A DNA stretch of 13,826 bases from Actinomycetes bacterium (lineage in GTDB: Bacteria > Actinomycetota > Actinomycetes > Actinomycetales > Cellulomonadaceae), in NCBI GenBank assembly GCA_023389455.1, contig JAEWEJ010000228.1, positions 1 to 13,826 on the forward strand, read 5' to 3'. Both the position numbers and the translations under genes were made by a program. Below are positions 6,638 to 13,780 of this stretch, one piece after another. Under the pieces are notes generated by a model, which saw only the letters and a program-made list of their open reading frames with translations, searched no databases and had not been told where the DNA came from. Position 1 is the stretch's first letter. Each line of letters starts with the position of its first letter.

Positions 6638-6775
6638 GGCGGTGGGCACGCCGCCAGCGCGTGACGGCACGCACGGCGCGACGGTGCGGCCCGGCGGTGG
6701 TCCGGCGACGGCCCGCGGAACAGGGCCCGCACCGCGCCTGTTGCACGTGCTGGACCCGACGGGAAGGAGACGGTC

Positions 6776-7453
6776 ATGGCCTCGTTGTTCGAGACGCTGC
6801 TGGGCACGTCGCTGCGCACGACCATGGTGGACGCCGAGCACGCGCTCAAGGGCCGGGACGCGTACGCGTACCGGGTACCCACGACGCACGCGGTGCTGGG
6901 CACCCCGCTGCAGGGCCCATGGCCCGAGGGCACCCGCGTGCTGTACCTGGCGTCGGGCTGCTTCTGGGGCGCGGAGAAGGAGGCCTGGCAGCTGCCGGGC
7001 GTCGTCACCACGGCCGTGGGGTACATGGGCGGCTTCACGCCCTACCCGACGTACGAGGAGACGTGCACCGGCCGCACGGGCCACACCGAGACGGTGATGG
7101 TCGCGTACGACCCGACCGTGCTGTCCGACGTCGAGCTGATGCGGCACTTCTGGGAGGAGCACGACCCGACCCAGGGCTTCCGCCAGGGCAACGACGTGGG
7201 CACGCAGTACCGCTCCGCGGTGTTCTTCACGACCCCGGAGCAGGAGGCCGCCGCGCGGCAGACGCGCGACGCGTACGCCCCGGTGCTCAAGGCCCGCGGC
7301 TACGGCGACGTGACGACGGAGATCCGCTCCGTCGAGGACGCCGGCCCGTTCTACTACGCCGAGGACCACCACCAGCAGTACCTGCTGAAGAACCCGGGCG
7401 GGTACTGCCCGGTGAACTCGACGGGGGTGGCCTGCCCGGTGCCGTCGGCCTGA
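6776..7453 (+). CDS. msrA: Peptide-methionine (S)-S-oxide reductase MsrA
   Basis: A 225-residue cytoplasmic repair enzyme that reduces methionine-S-sulfoxide in proteins. The catalytic motif GCFWGAEK starts at residue 61, with Cys62 as nucleophile; GHTE (102-105) supplies the conserved active-site Glu105; VGTQYRS (141-147), YYAEDHHQQYL (193-203) and NPGGYCP (206-212) are family hallmarks. Resolving cysteines Cys211 and Cys220 are both present, arranged as in the three-cysteine E. coli type (Cys51/198/206). The first 50 residues form the N-terminal extension seen in the longer MsrA class. AAGGAG at 6764-6769 sits a few bases before the ATG. There is no msrB next door. It is divergent from metB and followed by a repeat-rich gap rather than an operon partner. 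Confidence 0.95.
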   Translation: MASLFETLLGTSLRTTMVDAEHALKGRDAYAYRVPTTHAVLGTPLQGPWPEGTRVLYLASGCFWGAEKEAWQLPGVVTTAVGYMGGFTPYPTYEETCTGRTGHTETVMVAYDPTVLSDVELMRHFWEEHDPTQGFRQGNDVGTQYRSAVFFTTPEQEAAARQTRDAYAPVLKARGYGDVTTEIRSVEDAGPFYYAEDHHQQYLLKNPGGYCPVNSTGVACPVPSA

Positions 7454-7460
7454 CCCGGGG

Positions 7461-7535
7461 CTGGATCGACCTCTCGCGCACGAAGGGTGGGGGGCTCGCC
7501 TACCCGCACCCTCTCCCCGCGAGGGGTCGATCCAG
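7461..7535. repeat. Long inverted repeat after msrA (18-bp stem)
   Basis: The left arm at 7461-7478 (ctggatcgacctctcgcg) is the reverse complement of 7518-7535 apart from one position, which would be a G-U pair in RNA. The loop is 39 nt. It starts seven bases after the msrA stop, so it may end msrA transcription, but its size and the extra right-arm copies make it more than a simple terminator. Confidence 0.8.
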
Positions 7536-7576
7536 CACACCCACCCGCACCCTCTCCCCGCGAGGGGTCGATCCAG
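7502..7576. repeat. Exact 34-bp direct repeat, two copies
   Basis: Bases 7502-7535 and 7543-7576 are identical over 34 nt, separated by seven bases. Each copy holds an internal CCCC-GCGA-GGGG hairpin with a GNRA-type loop and ends in ggtcgatccag, the right arm of the inverted repeat. A third, diverged copy of the last 19 bases lies at 7579-7597 (15 of 19 identical; all four changes are transitions). Confidence 0.9.
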
Positions 7577-7626
7577 TCCCGCGAGAGGCCGGCCCAGCAC
7601 GTCGGGCGGGTGTGGGTGGGGCGGTC

Positions 7627-7632
7627 CAGGAT
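7627..7632 (+). promoter_or_regulatory. -10-like box / RBS region before ligB
   Basis: CAGGAT ends six bases before the ligB ATG, the same spacing as the box before metB, so the mRNA may be leaderless. The same bases include AGGA seven nt before the ATG and could instead act as a weak Shine-Dalgarno. The two readings cannot be separated from sequence. Confidence 0.35.
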
Positions 7633-7638
7633 GGGCGC

Positions 7639-9195
7639 ATGCTGCTCGACGACGTCGCCGACGCGTCCGCCCGGGTCGCGGCCACGCGGTCACGGCTGGC
7701 CAAGCGGGCGGTCCTGGTGGACGTGCTGCGCCGGGCCGCGGCGGACGGTCCTGACGACGTGGCGATCGTCGCCCGGTACCTCGGCGGCGAGCTGCGGCAG
7801 CGGCGGACCGGTCTGGGGTGGCGGTCGCTGACGGGCATGCCCGGGCCGGCGCACGCGCCGAGCCTGACGGTGCAGGACGTCGACGCCGCCTTCGCCCGCA
7901 TGGCCGGCCTGTCCGGGTCGGGATCCTCGACCGCCCGCCTCGAGGCGGCGCGTGCGCTCTTCGCGGCAGCGACCGAACGCGAGCAGCACCTGCTGCGCGG
8001 GCTCGTCAGCGGTGAGCTGCGGCAGGGTGCGCTCGACGCGCTGCTGCTCGACGCGGTCGCCGAGGCCGCGGGAGTGCCGGCCGACGTCGTGCGGCGCGCC
8101 GCGATGCTCGCCGGCGAGACCGAGGCCGTCGCCGTCGCCGCCCTGGGCGCCTCCTCCCCCGAGGCCGCCCGCACCGCGCTGGACGCGTTCACGCTCACCG
8201 TCGGCCGGCCGGTGCGCCCGATGCTGGCCCAGTCCGCCCCTGACGTCCCGACCGCCGTCGCCCAGCTCGCCGGCACCGGTGACACCCCGCCGGTGGTCGT
8301 CGACACCAAGCTCGACGGCATCCGCATCCAGGTGCACCGCGACGGCGCCGACGTGCGCGTCTACACCCGCAGCCTGGACGACGTCACCGCCCGCGTCCCG
8401 GAGATCGTCGCCGCCGTCCGGGCGCTGCCCGCGCAGCGCTTGATCCTCGACGGCGAGGCACTGGCGCTCGACGCCGACGGCCGACCCCGCCCGTTCCAGG
8501 AGACCGCGTCGCGCAGCGCCACGCGTGACGCGGACCTCGCTGCCTCCGCGACGCTCACGCCCTTCTTCTTCGACGTCCTGCACGTCGACGGCCAGGACCT
8601 GCTCGACGCGCCGCTGCGGGAACGGCTCGCCGTGCTCGACCGCGTGGCCGCGCCGCACGTCGTCGAGCGCGTCGTCACGTCCGACCCGGCGGTAGCGGCC
8701 GAGCACTTCCGGGCCGTCGTCGCCGCCGGGCAGGAGGGCGTCGTCGTGAAGGCCACGGACGCGCGCTACGAGGCGGGCCGGCGAGGCGCCGCCTGGGTCA
8801 AGGTCAAGCCGCGGCACACGCTCGACCTCGTCGTGCTGGCCGTCGAGCGGGGGTCGGGGCGACGGGCGGGAACCCTGTCGAACATCCACCTGGGCGCGCG
8901 GGACCCCGCGGGCGGCTTCGTGATGCTCGGCAAGACGTTCAAGGGCATGACCGACGAGATGCTCGCGTGGCAGACGCAGCGGTTCCGTGAGCTCGAGGTC
9001 GCCGACGACGGCTGGACCGTGACGCTGCGACCCGAGCAGGTCGTGGAGATCGCGTTCGACGGGCTGCAGCGCTCGACCCGCTACCCCGGCGGGCTCGCGC
9101 TGCGGTTCGCGCGGGTGCTGCGGTACCGGGACGACAAGCCGGTGACCGAGGTCGACACCATCGACACCGTGCGGGCGCTGGCGGCGCCGGCCTGA
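7639..9195 (+). CDS. ligB: ATP-dependent DNA ligase, LigB type
   Basis: A 518-residue ATP-dependent ligase that follows mycobacterial LigB along its length, starting with the same MLL..DVA N terminus. Residues 1-190 are the DNA-binding domain (GELRQ repeats at 50-54 and 125-129, AAMLAGE 154-160, GRPVRPMLAQ 189-198). The adenylation domain has motif I KLDGIR with AMP-accepting Lys224, motif III LDGEA (270-274), FFFDVLH (309-315), motif IV EGVVVK (366-371) and motif V WVKVKP (386-391). The OB-fold domain follows (about 398-518) with SNIHLGA, GKTFKGMTD and RYPGGLALRFARV. It seals nicks using ATP, next to the essential NAD-dependent LigA usually encoded elsewhere; in mycobacteria LigB is dispensable. 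The ATG is chosen by that homology; an in-frame GTG at 7612 is less likely. No Ku or LigD is adjacent. Confidence 0.94.
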   Translation: MLLDDVADASARVAATRSRLAKRAVLVDVLRRAAADGPDDVAIVARYLGGELRQRRTGLGWRSLTGMPGPAHAPSLTVQDVDAAFARMAGLSGSGSSTARLEAARALFAAATEREQHLLRGLVSGELRQGALDALLLDAVAEAAGVPADVVRRAAMLAGETEAVAVAALGASSPEAARTALDAFTLTVGRPVRPMLAQSAPDVPTAVAQLAGTGDTPPVVVDTKLDGIRIQVHRDGADVRVYTRSLDDVTARVPEIVAAVRALPAQRLILDGEALALDADGRPRPFQETASRSATRDADLAASATLTPFFFDVLHVDGQDLLDAPLRERLAVLDRVAAPHVVERVVTSDPAVAAEHFRAVVAAGQEGVVVKATDARYEAGRRGAAWVKVKPRHTLDLVVLAVERGSGRRAGTLSNIHLGARDPAGGFVMLGKTFKGMTDEMLAWQTQRFRELEVADDGWTVTLRPEQVVEIAFDGLQRSTRYPGGLALRFARVLRYRDDKPVTEVDTIDTVRALAAPA

Positions 9196-9200
9196 GGGCC

Positions 9201-9226
9201 GTCGGCGGTCTCGCGCCGGCGCCGAC
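9201..9226 (+). terminator. Stem-loop after ligB
   Basis: A perfect 7-bp stem, GTCGGCG (9201-9207) with CGCCGAC (9220-9226), and a 12-base loop, starts five nt after the ligB stop. There is no T-run. A new promoter-like box lies about 100 nt further on, consistent with a transcription break here. Confidence 0.45.
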
Positions 9227-9326
9227 CAGGGCGGCCTCGCGTCTCCTCGCCCGTGACCCGCGTGCCCGCTCCGGCCCGCCTGCACCACGCGGTCCCGCTC
9301 GACGCGCCGAGACGGCCCCGACTCCC

Positions 9327-9332
9327 TAGCCT
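9327..9332 (+). promoter_or_regulatory. Candidate -10 box for the YhiM-like gene
   Basis: TAGCCT, identical to the box before metB, lies 30 nt before the ATG. A Shine-Dalgarno AGGGGG (9352-9357) sits between them, so here a short leader is expected. No good -35 is seen. Confidence 0.45.
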
Positions 9333-9362
9333 GGCGAGGACGGATCTGCCCAGGGGGAACGC

Positions 9363-10412
9363 ATGAACCGGTCGATCAGCATCCTGTTCCGCGCGATCCC
9401 GCTCGTCATGGGGCTCGTCTGCCTGGCGTTCGGGCTCGACATCCTGTCCGGCAGCGAGAACGCCGGCCACTTCGTCGCCGGGCACGTGAACATCGCGCTC
9501 ACCGCGATCTGCATCGCGCTGTTCACGACGGCGGCGACCATCATCCGGCAGCTCATCCACCGCTACGGCGAGGTGTGGGAGGTCGCGCTGCCGATCCTGG
9601 GCTACCTCGTCGCGATCGGCACGATGGTCTGGGGCGTCACGGTGCTCACGCGTGGGGACGAGCCCAAGCTGGTCGTCGCGGGCCACGTGATGCTGGGCAT
9701 CGGGTTCATCGCCGCCTGCGTCAGCACCGTGGCGACCGCGTCGACGAAGTTCGTCCTGATCCAGCAGTCCGCCGCCCGCGCACCGGGCAGCGGACCGCCG
9801 GACGGCGCGTACTCGCGCACCGTGGGCGCGGTCCTCGTCGCGGTCCCGGCGCTGCTGGCGGTGACGGGCCTCGTGATCGCCGCGACCCTGTACGCGCGCG
9901 GCGGCACCCCGCAGCTGGTCGCCGCGCACGTGCTGACCGGGCTGTCGCTGATCTGCGCCGCCCTCGTCGCGCTGGTCGCCAGCATCGTGCGGCAGGTGCG
10001 CAACGAGTTCGGCGACGCCGAGCGCTACCGGTGGACGTGGTGGGTGGTGGCGATGGGGACGATCAACGTCGTCCTCGGCATCGGGGTCCTGCTGGCGTCG
10101 GACGACCCGAGCCGCCTGGCACCGGGCATCGTGCTCATCGGCCTGGGGCTGGTGTGCTTCAGCATCCTGTCGAAGGTGCTGCTGCTCGCGCTCGTGTGGC
10201 GCCAGGTCTTCGCGCTGGCCAACCGCATCCCGCTGATCCCGGTGGGGACCGCGCTCGCCTGCCTGTTCACCGCGGCGTTCCTCTTCGAGGGCACCGAGCG
10301 GAACGCGGGCCTCTTCGTGCCCGCCCACGTCATGGTCGGCCTGGGCGCCGTGTGCTTCACGCTGTTCTCGATCGTGTCGATCCTCGAGGCGGGCACCTCG
10401 AAGTCGTCCTGA
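9363..10412 (+). CDS. YhiM-like inner membrane protein (DUF2776)
   Basis: A 349-residue polytopic membrane protein that I recognise as close to E. coli YhiM (DUF2776), with the same length and near-identical stretches such as CIALFTTAATII, IAACVSTVAT, LVWRQVFALANRIP and the ending LGAVCFTLFSIVSILEAG. YhiM has been associated with growth or survival at low pH; its biochemical activity is unknown. About ten helices are visible. A module of the form 'F/L-V-A-G-H-V-x-x-G-L-x-x-I-C' recurs five times, at residues 37-56, 103-122, 185-204, 252-271 and 318-337, with the His missing in the fourth, so the protein looks built from five repeated two-helix units. AGGGGG precedes the ATG by five bases. The next gene starts 65 nt downstream on the same strand and may be co-transcribed. 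Confidence 0.88.
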   Translation: MNRSISILFRAIPLVMGLVCLAFGLDILSGSENAGHFVAGHVNIALTAICIALFTTAATIIRQLIHRYGEVWEVALPILGYLVAIGTMVWGVTVLTRGDEPKLVVAGHVMLGIGFIAACVSTVATASTKFVLIQQSAARAPGSGPPDGAYSRTVGAVLVAVPALLAVTGLVIAATLYARGGTPQLVAAHVLTGLSLICAALVALVASIVRQVRNEFGDAERYRWTWWVVAMGTINVVLGIGVLLASDDPSRLAPGIVLIGLGLVCFSILSKVLLLALVWRQVFALANRIPLIPVGTALACLFTAAFLFEGTERNAGLFVPAHVMVGLGAVCFTLFSIVSILEAGTSKSS

Positions 10413-10477
10413 GGGGCGACGCACCCGTACGGCTCGCACGCCCGTGGGCTGCGCGGACGCACGCCGTGAGGCAGGGT

Positions 10478-11344
10478 GTGCGGGTGGACGAGACCGCGGA
10501 GACCTTGCCGGCCCGGGCCGACGACGCGGCCGCTCGAGCCGTGGCGCACCCGGCGTGGCGGTACGTCGCGGCCGCCCTCGTGTGCGGGTCGGCGGTGCTC
10601 ATGTTCGCGATCCACGTCCGCCCGCTGGCGTACCTGCCGCTCGTCGTCGGGATCGCCCTCGGCTGGGCGGTCGACCGGGTGCTGGGGCGGGACCTGCTGA
10701 TCATCGGCGCCGGCATGGGCATCGTCAGCACGATCCCGCTGGGTGCGGACCTGTCCGACGCCAGCATGCTGCGCTTCACCCTGGCCCTCGGGCTGGCCGT
10801 CGTGATCCCGTACGTGCTGTCCCGGCACGTCCTGGGCGACGACGTCATCCGGTTCCCGTGGCGCACCGGACGGCGCTGGACGCGCACGCAGTGGGCCTAC
10901 CTCATCGGCGTGCAGACCGCCGGGTACCTGCTGCTCCCCTTCTACTTCCTGTCGTCCGGCGCGTACCGCAACTGGCCGACGGTGATCGAGGGCCAGGAGA
11001 TCGCGCGCCTCTTCGTGGGCGTCAACGCCGTGGGCACGTGGGACGAGCTGTTCTTCATCTGCACCGTCTTCGCCCTCCTGCGGCGCCACTTCCCCGTGTG
11101 GGCGGCGAACCTGCTGCAGGCGACCGTGTTCGTGTCGTTCCTGTGGGAGCTGGGCTACCGCGAGTGGGGCCCGCTGCTGACGATCCCCTTCGCGCTGATC
11201 CAGGGCTTCACGTTCTCCCTCACCAAGTCCCTGACGTACGTGCTGGTGGTGCACCTGCTCTTCGACGCCGTCGTCTTCATGGTGCTGGTGCACGCCCACA
11301 CCCCCGAGCTCTTCGACATCTTCATCACCGCCCCCGCGCGCTGA
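10478..11344 (+). CDS. CPBP/ABI-like membrane protein with degenerate protease motifs
   Basis: A 288-residue polytopic membrane protein with segments at about 28-46, 51-69, 73-89, 99-115, 139-160, 190-205, 209-226, 232-248 and 252-272. The C-terminal half resembles the CPBP (Rce1-like, ABI) intramembrane protease family: TWDELFFICTVFALLRR (187-203) sits where EExxxR should be and VVHLLFDAVVF (257-267) matches the final HxxxN/D motif (His259, Asp263). However the first Glu is Asp189, the Arg is replaced by Ile194, and the FxxxH histidine is not present (around FVSFLWE, 218-224). It may be non-catalytic or a distinct branch. Three GTG starts are possible (10466, 10478, 10484); I chose 10478 for the GTGAGG six bases before it, with low certainty. 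It is followed 21 nt later by the alditol oxidase gene, so the two probably share a transcript. Substrate and role unknown. Confidence 0.7.
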   Translation: MRVDETAETLPARADDAAARAVAHPAWRYVAAALVCGSAVLMFAIHVRPLAYLPLVVGIALGWAVDRVLGRDLLIIGAGMGIVSTIPLGADLSDASMLRFTLALGLAVVIPYVLSRHVLGDDVIRFPWRTGRRWTRTQWAYLIGVQTAGYLLLPFYFLSSGAYRNWPTVIEGQEIARLFVGVNAVGTWDELFFICTVFALLRRHFPVWAANLLQATVFVSFLWELGYREWGPLLTIPFALIQGFTFSLTKSLTYVLVVHLLFDAVVFMVLVHAHTPELFDIFITAPAR

Positions 11345-11365
11345 CGCCCGCACGAGAGGACCCCC

Positions 11366-12634
11366 ATGACGGACGCCCTGACCACCTGGGCCGGCAGCCA
11401 CACGTTCCGCGGCGGGCCCGTGGTGCACCCGACGAGCGTCGACGAGGTCGCCGAGGTCGTCGCCGGCGCCCGGCACGTGCGAGCCCTGGGCTCGCGGCAC
11501 TCGTTCCACGACCTGGCGGACTCCCCCGGCACGCTCGTCGTGCTGGACCGGCTCGAGGTGCCGACGGTGGTCGACCCGGACGCGGGCACCGTGACCGTGG
11601 GCGCCGGCGTGCGCTACGGCGAGCTCGCGATCGACCTGCACGCGGCCGGCTGGGCGCTGCACACCATGGCGTCCCTGCCGCACATCGCGGTCGCGGGCAC
11701 GGTCGCCACCGCGACCCACGGCTCGGGCGTCACCGCGCCGAACCTCTCGGCCGCCGTCCGGGGGCTGGAGATCGTCGGCGCGGGCGGGGAGGTCCGCACG
11801 CTCGGACCGGACGACCCCGAGCTCGCCGGGTCGGTCGTGGCGCTGGGCGGCCTGGGCGTCGCGACGCGGGTGACGCTCGCGATCCAGCCCACCTACGACG
11901 TCGCGCAGGAGGTGTGGCTCGACCTGCCGTGGGCCGCGGCGCTCGACCGGTTCGACGACCTGATGGCGTCGGCGTACTCCGTGAGCCTGTTCACCGACTG
12001 GACCGGGGACGACGTGGCGCAGGTGTGGCGCAAGCACCGCGTCGACGCGGACGGCTGGACCCTGCCGGGTCCCGGTGACGTCCTCGCGGGTGCGCGCCCC
12101 GCCCCGGGTCCCGTGCACCCCGTGCCGGGCCCGGACCCCGTGGCCTGCACGGAGCAGGGCGGTGTGCCCGGACCGTGGCACGAGCGGCTCCCCCACTTCC
12201 GTCTCGACTTCACGCCGTCGGCGGGCGACGAGCTGCAGTCGGAGTGGCTCGTGCCCCGCGAGCACGCGGTCGAGGCCATCGAGGCCCTGCGCGGCATCGG
12301 CCACCTGACGTCACCGCTGCTGCTCGTCAGCGAGATCCGCACGGTCGCCGGCGACGACCTGTGGCTGTCCACCGCCCACGGCGGGGACCGCGTCGCGCTG
12401 CACTTCACGTGGCAGCCGCGGCGGGCCGAGGTGGAGGCCGTGCTGCCGGTGATCGAGGAGGCCCTCGCGCCGTTCGGCCCCCGCCCGCACTGGGGCAAGC
12501 TCTTCGCCGACGAGCAGCGCACGCTGCGCGAGCTCTACCCGCGGTGGGACGACCAGGTCGCCCTCCTGCTGCGGCGTGACCCCGAGGGCGTCTTCGCGAA
12601 CGACTTCCTCACGCGGTACGGGCTGCGCGGCTGA
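11366..12634 (+). CDS. aldO: Alditol oxidase (FAD-linked, AldO family)
   Basis: A 422-residue FAD-binding oxidoreductase close to Streptomyces coelicolor AldO, which oxidises xylitol, sorbitol and similar polyols at C1 with O2, giving an aldose and H2O2. LGSRHSF (41-47) carries His45, the counterpart of the His that covalently holds FAD. ASLPHIAVAGTVATATHGSG (102-121) is the FAD-binding loop and includes Ser103. The substrate-side residues all align with AldO at a constant shift of three: Glu323 and Arg325 (SEIRTV), His346 and Thr348 (LHFTW), Lys378 (HWGK). YSVSLFTDW and GVPGPWHERLPHFR are also shared. The related L-gulono/D-arabinono-lactone oxidases are the alternative, but the matching active site favours a polyol. 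No signal peptide is visible. AGAGGA precedes the ATG by five bases. The native polyol is unknown. Confidence 0.88.
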   Translation: MTDALTTWAGSHTFRGGPVVHPTSVDEVAEVVAGARHVRALGSRHSFHDLADSPGTLVVLDRLEVPTVVDPDAGTVTVGAGVRYGELAIDLHAAGWALHTMASLPHIAVAGTVATATHGSGVTAPNLSAAVRGLEIVGAGGEVRTLGPDDPELAGSVVALGGLGVATRVTLAIQPTYDVAQEVWLDLPWAAALDRFDDLMASAYSVSLFTDWTGDDVAQVWRKHRVDADGWTLPGPGDVLAGARPAPGPVHPVPGPDPVACTEQGGVPGPWHERLPHFRLDFTPSAGDELQSEWLVPREHAVEAIEALRGIGHLTSPLLLVSEIRTVAGDDLWLSTAHGGDRVALHFTWQPRRAEVEAVLPVIEEALAPFGPRPHWGKLFADEQRTLRELYPRWDDQVALLLRRDPEGVFANDFLTRYGLRG

Positions 12635-12659
12635 CCTGCGGCCGGCCCGGACGCGTCAG
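12631..12659. terminator. Shared stem-loop between convergent aldO and DUF916 genes
   Basis: CTGAC (12631-12635) and GCG (12638-12640) pair with CGC-GTCAG (12652-12659), with a two-base bulge and an eleven-base GC-rich loop. The stop codons of both genes lie in the arms, so the same structure could end both transcripts. The gap between stops is only 21 nt; no T-run. Confidence 0.35.
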
Positions 12660-13780
12660 CGCACGGGTGCGGCCGGCTCCTGCGCGCGGGCAGCGGCGAC
12701 CGCCTCGGCGACGAGCCGGTCCGTCGCCGCCGCGCGCCGGCGGGCGCGCCGCCGCCCGACCCACGCGGCGAGGACCAGGAGGACGAGGGCTGCCAGCACG
12801 GTCCACGGCACGGCGACCGTGGACGCGCTCGCCGTGACCGGCGCGAGGGTCGCACCGTCCGAAGCCACCTCGGGCACGAGGCGCACGGTCGCCGTGAGCC
12901 GCAGCAGGGGCCGCACGCCCTCCACGGGCACCACCACCGTGGTCCGCTCGCCCGGCAGCAGCTCCGGCACGTCGACCCGGGCCACCTGCTCGCCCCAGCC
13001 GAAGGGCCCGGTCACGGTGACCGTCGCCGGGCCCTGGATCCGCAGGTTGCCGGTGTTGACCACCTCGACGTCGACGTCCGCGGACCCGGTCGCGGTGGGG
13101 TCGGGCGTGCCGTGGTGCACCACCCGCAGCCGCTCGAGGGCGGCGCCCGGTGCGCGCGGCCCGTCGACGCGCAGGTGCAGCCGTGCACCCAGGCGCCGAT
13201 CGACGCTCACCCCGTCGGCACGCTCACTGACCAGCGACGTCACGACGCCGCCGGCGTGGTCGCCGGGCTCGGCGTCGTCCGGGACCCGCAGCGTGAACGG
13301 CACCGTCACGCTCTGACCCGGCGGCACCACCACCTCCGGCGTCGCGACGTCGACCCACGCCCCGACGCCCGTGGACACCTGGTCCGGGCGCAGCAGGTCC
13401 AGCACCCCCCGCGTCGTGGTGAACGCGTCGGCGGCGTACACCTGCAGCGTCGTCTCCGCGGTGCCGTGGTTGCTGACCACGAGGGCGTCCTCGAGCGTCC
13501 CGCCGGGCGCCGCGGTGTAGGCGAAGCTCGCCCGTCCGGGGCCGTGCGGCTCACCGTCGGCGGGCCGGACACCCCAGGTGACGGTGGTGTCGGCTGCCGG
13601 ATCGTCGGCATCCGTCCCCGCGCCGGGCGCCGGGGTGACGGTGGCGGCGGGGACGGCCGACGCCGCAGGGGCCAGGAGGACAGGAGGCACCGCGGCCGCC
13701 AGGCCGACGAGCAGGGCACCGACGAGTCCGGCGGCCCGTCGGGCAGATGGGCGGAGGGCCGACGTGCGGGGGCGGGACAT
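12656..13780 (-). CDS. Secreted, membrane-anchored DUF916/WxL-interacting-type protein
   Basis: A 374-residue cell-surface protein. It has a signal peptide (basic start, hydrophobic 17-37, likely cleavage after Ala-Ser-Ala at 40-42), an Ala/Pro/Asp linker, and then a beta-rich domain (about 64-205) typical of DUF916: TWGVRPAD (68-75), VVSNHGTAETTLQVYAADAF (101-120), VVPPGQSVTVPFTLRVPDDAEPGDHAGGV (151-179). A second Ig-like domain (about 210-305) includes VNTGNLRIQGPATVTVTGPFG. One transmembrane helix (324-341) and a very basic tail VGRRRARRR anchor it with the tail inside. In Firmicutes such proteins pair with WxL proteins at the cell wall; the actinobacterial role is not established. AGGAG (13787-13791 on the plus strand as ctcct) lies six bases before the ATG. 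The frame stays open to the window edge upstream, but the ribosome site and signal peptide fix this start. Confidence 0.85.
   Translation of the reverse strand: MSRPRTSALRPSARRAAGLVGALLVGLAAAVPPVLLAPAASAVPAATVTPAPGAGTDADDPAADTTVTWGVRPADGEPHGPGRASFAYTAAPGGTLEDALVVSNHGTAETTLQVYAADAFTTTRGVLDLLRPDQVSTGVGAWVDVATPEVVVPPGQSVTVPFTLRVPDDAEPGDHAGGVVTSLVSERADGVSVDRRLGARLHLRVDGPRAPGAALERLRVVHHGTPDPTATGSADVDVEVVNTGNLRIQGPATVTVTGPFGWGEQVARVDVPELLPGERTTVVVPVEGVRPLLRLTATVRLVPEVASDGATLAPVTASASTVAVPWTVLAALVLLVLAAWVGRRRARRRAAATDRLVAEAVAAARAQEPAAPVR

Noticed and set aside
4098..6746. A very long minus-strand open frame covering the permease and most of metB
   Set aside because: Only the part from 5393 downward reads as a real protein. 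The rest is Arg/Gly/Ala-rich text in a shifted frame across metB, a GC-bias artefact.
6626..6775. SAM riboswitch or other leader control before metB
   Set aside because: The metB start lies directly after a -10 box, leaving no leader, and no SAM-box-like helices are visible in the gap.
7502..7576. Direct repeats as a CRISPR array
   Set aside because: Only two exact copies, separated by seven bases, with no spacers of usual length and no cas genes.
6661..7638. N-terminal extension of the DNA ligase through the msrA region
   Set aside because: The extension is the wrong frame of msrA plus the repeat gap; mycobacterial LigB begins at the MLL matching the ATG at 7639.
7639..9195. LigD/Ku non-homologous end-joining locus
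   Set aside because: The ligase has no primase or nuclease domain and no ku gene is nearby; the domain layout is LigB.
9081..12304. Large minus-strand open frames antisense to the YhiM-like, CPBP-like and aldO genes
   Set aside because: They are Arg/His/Asp/Gly-rich, match no family, and overlap well-supported genes on the plus strand.
2890..13780. A hidden defence or biosynthetic island
   Set aside because: No recombinase, toxin-antitoxin pair, nuclease/helicase pair or carrier-protein gene is present, and base composition appears even throughout.
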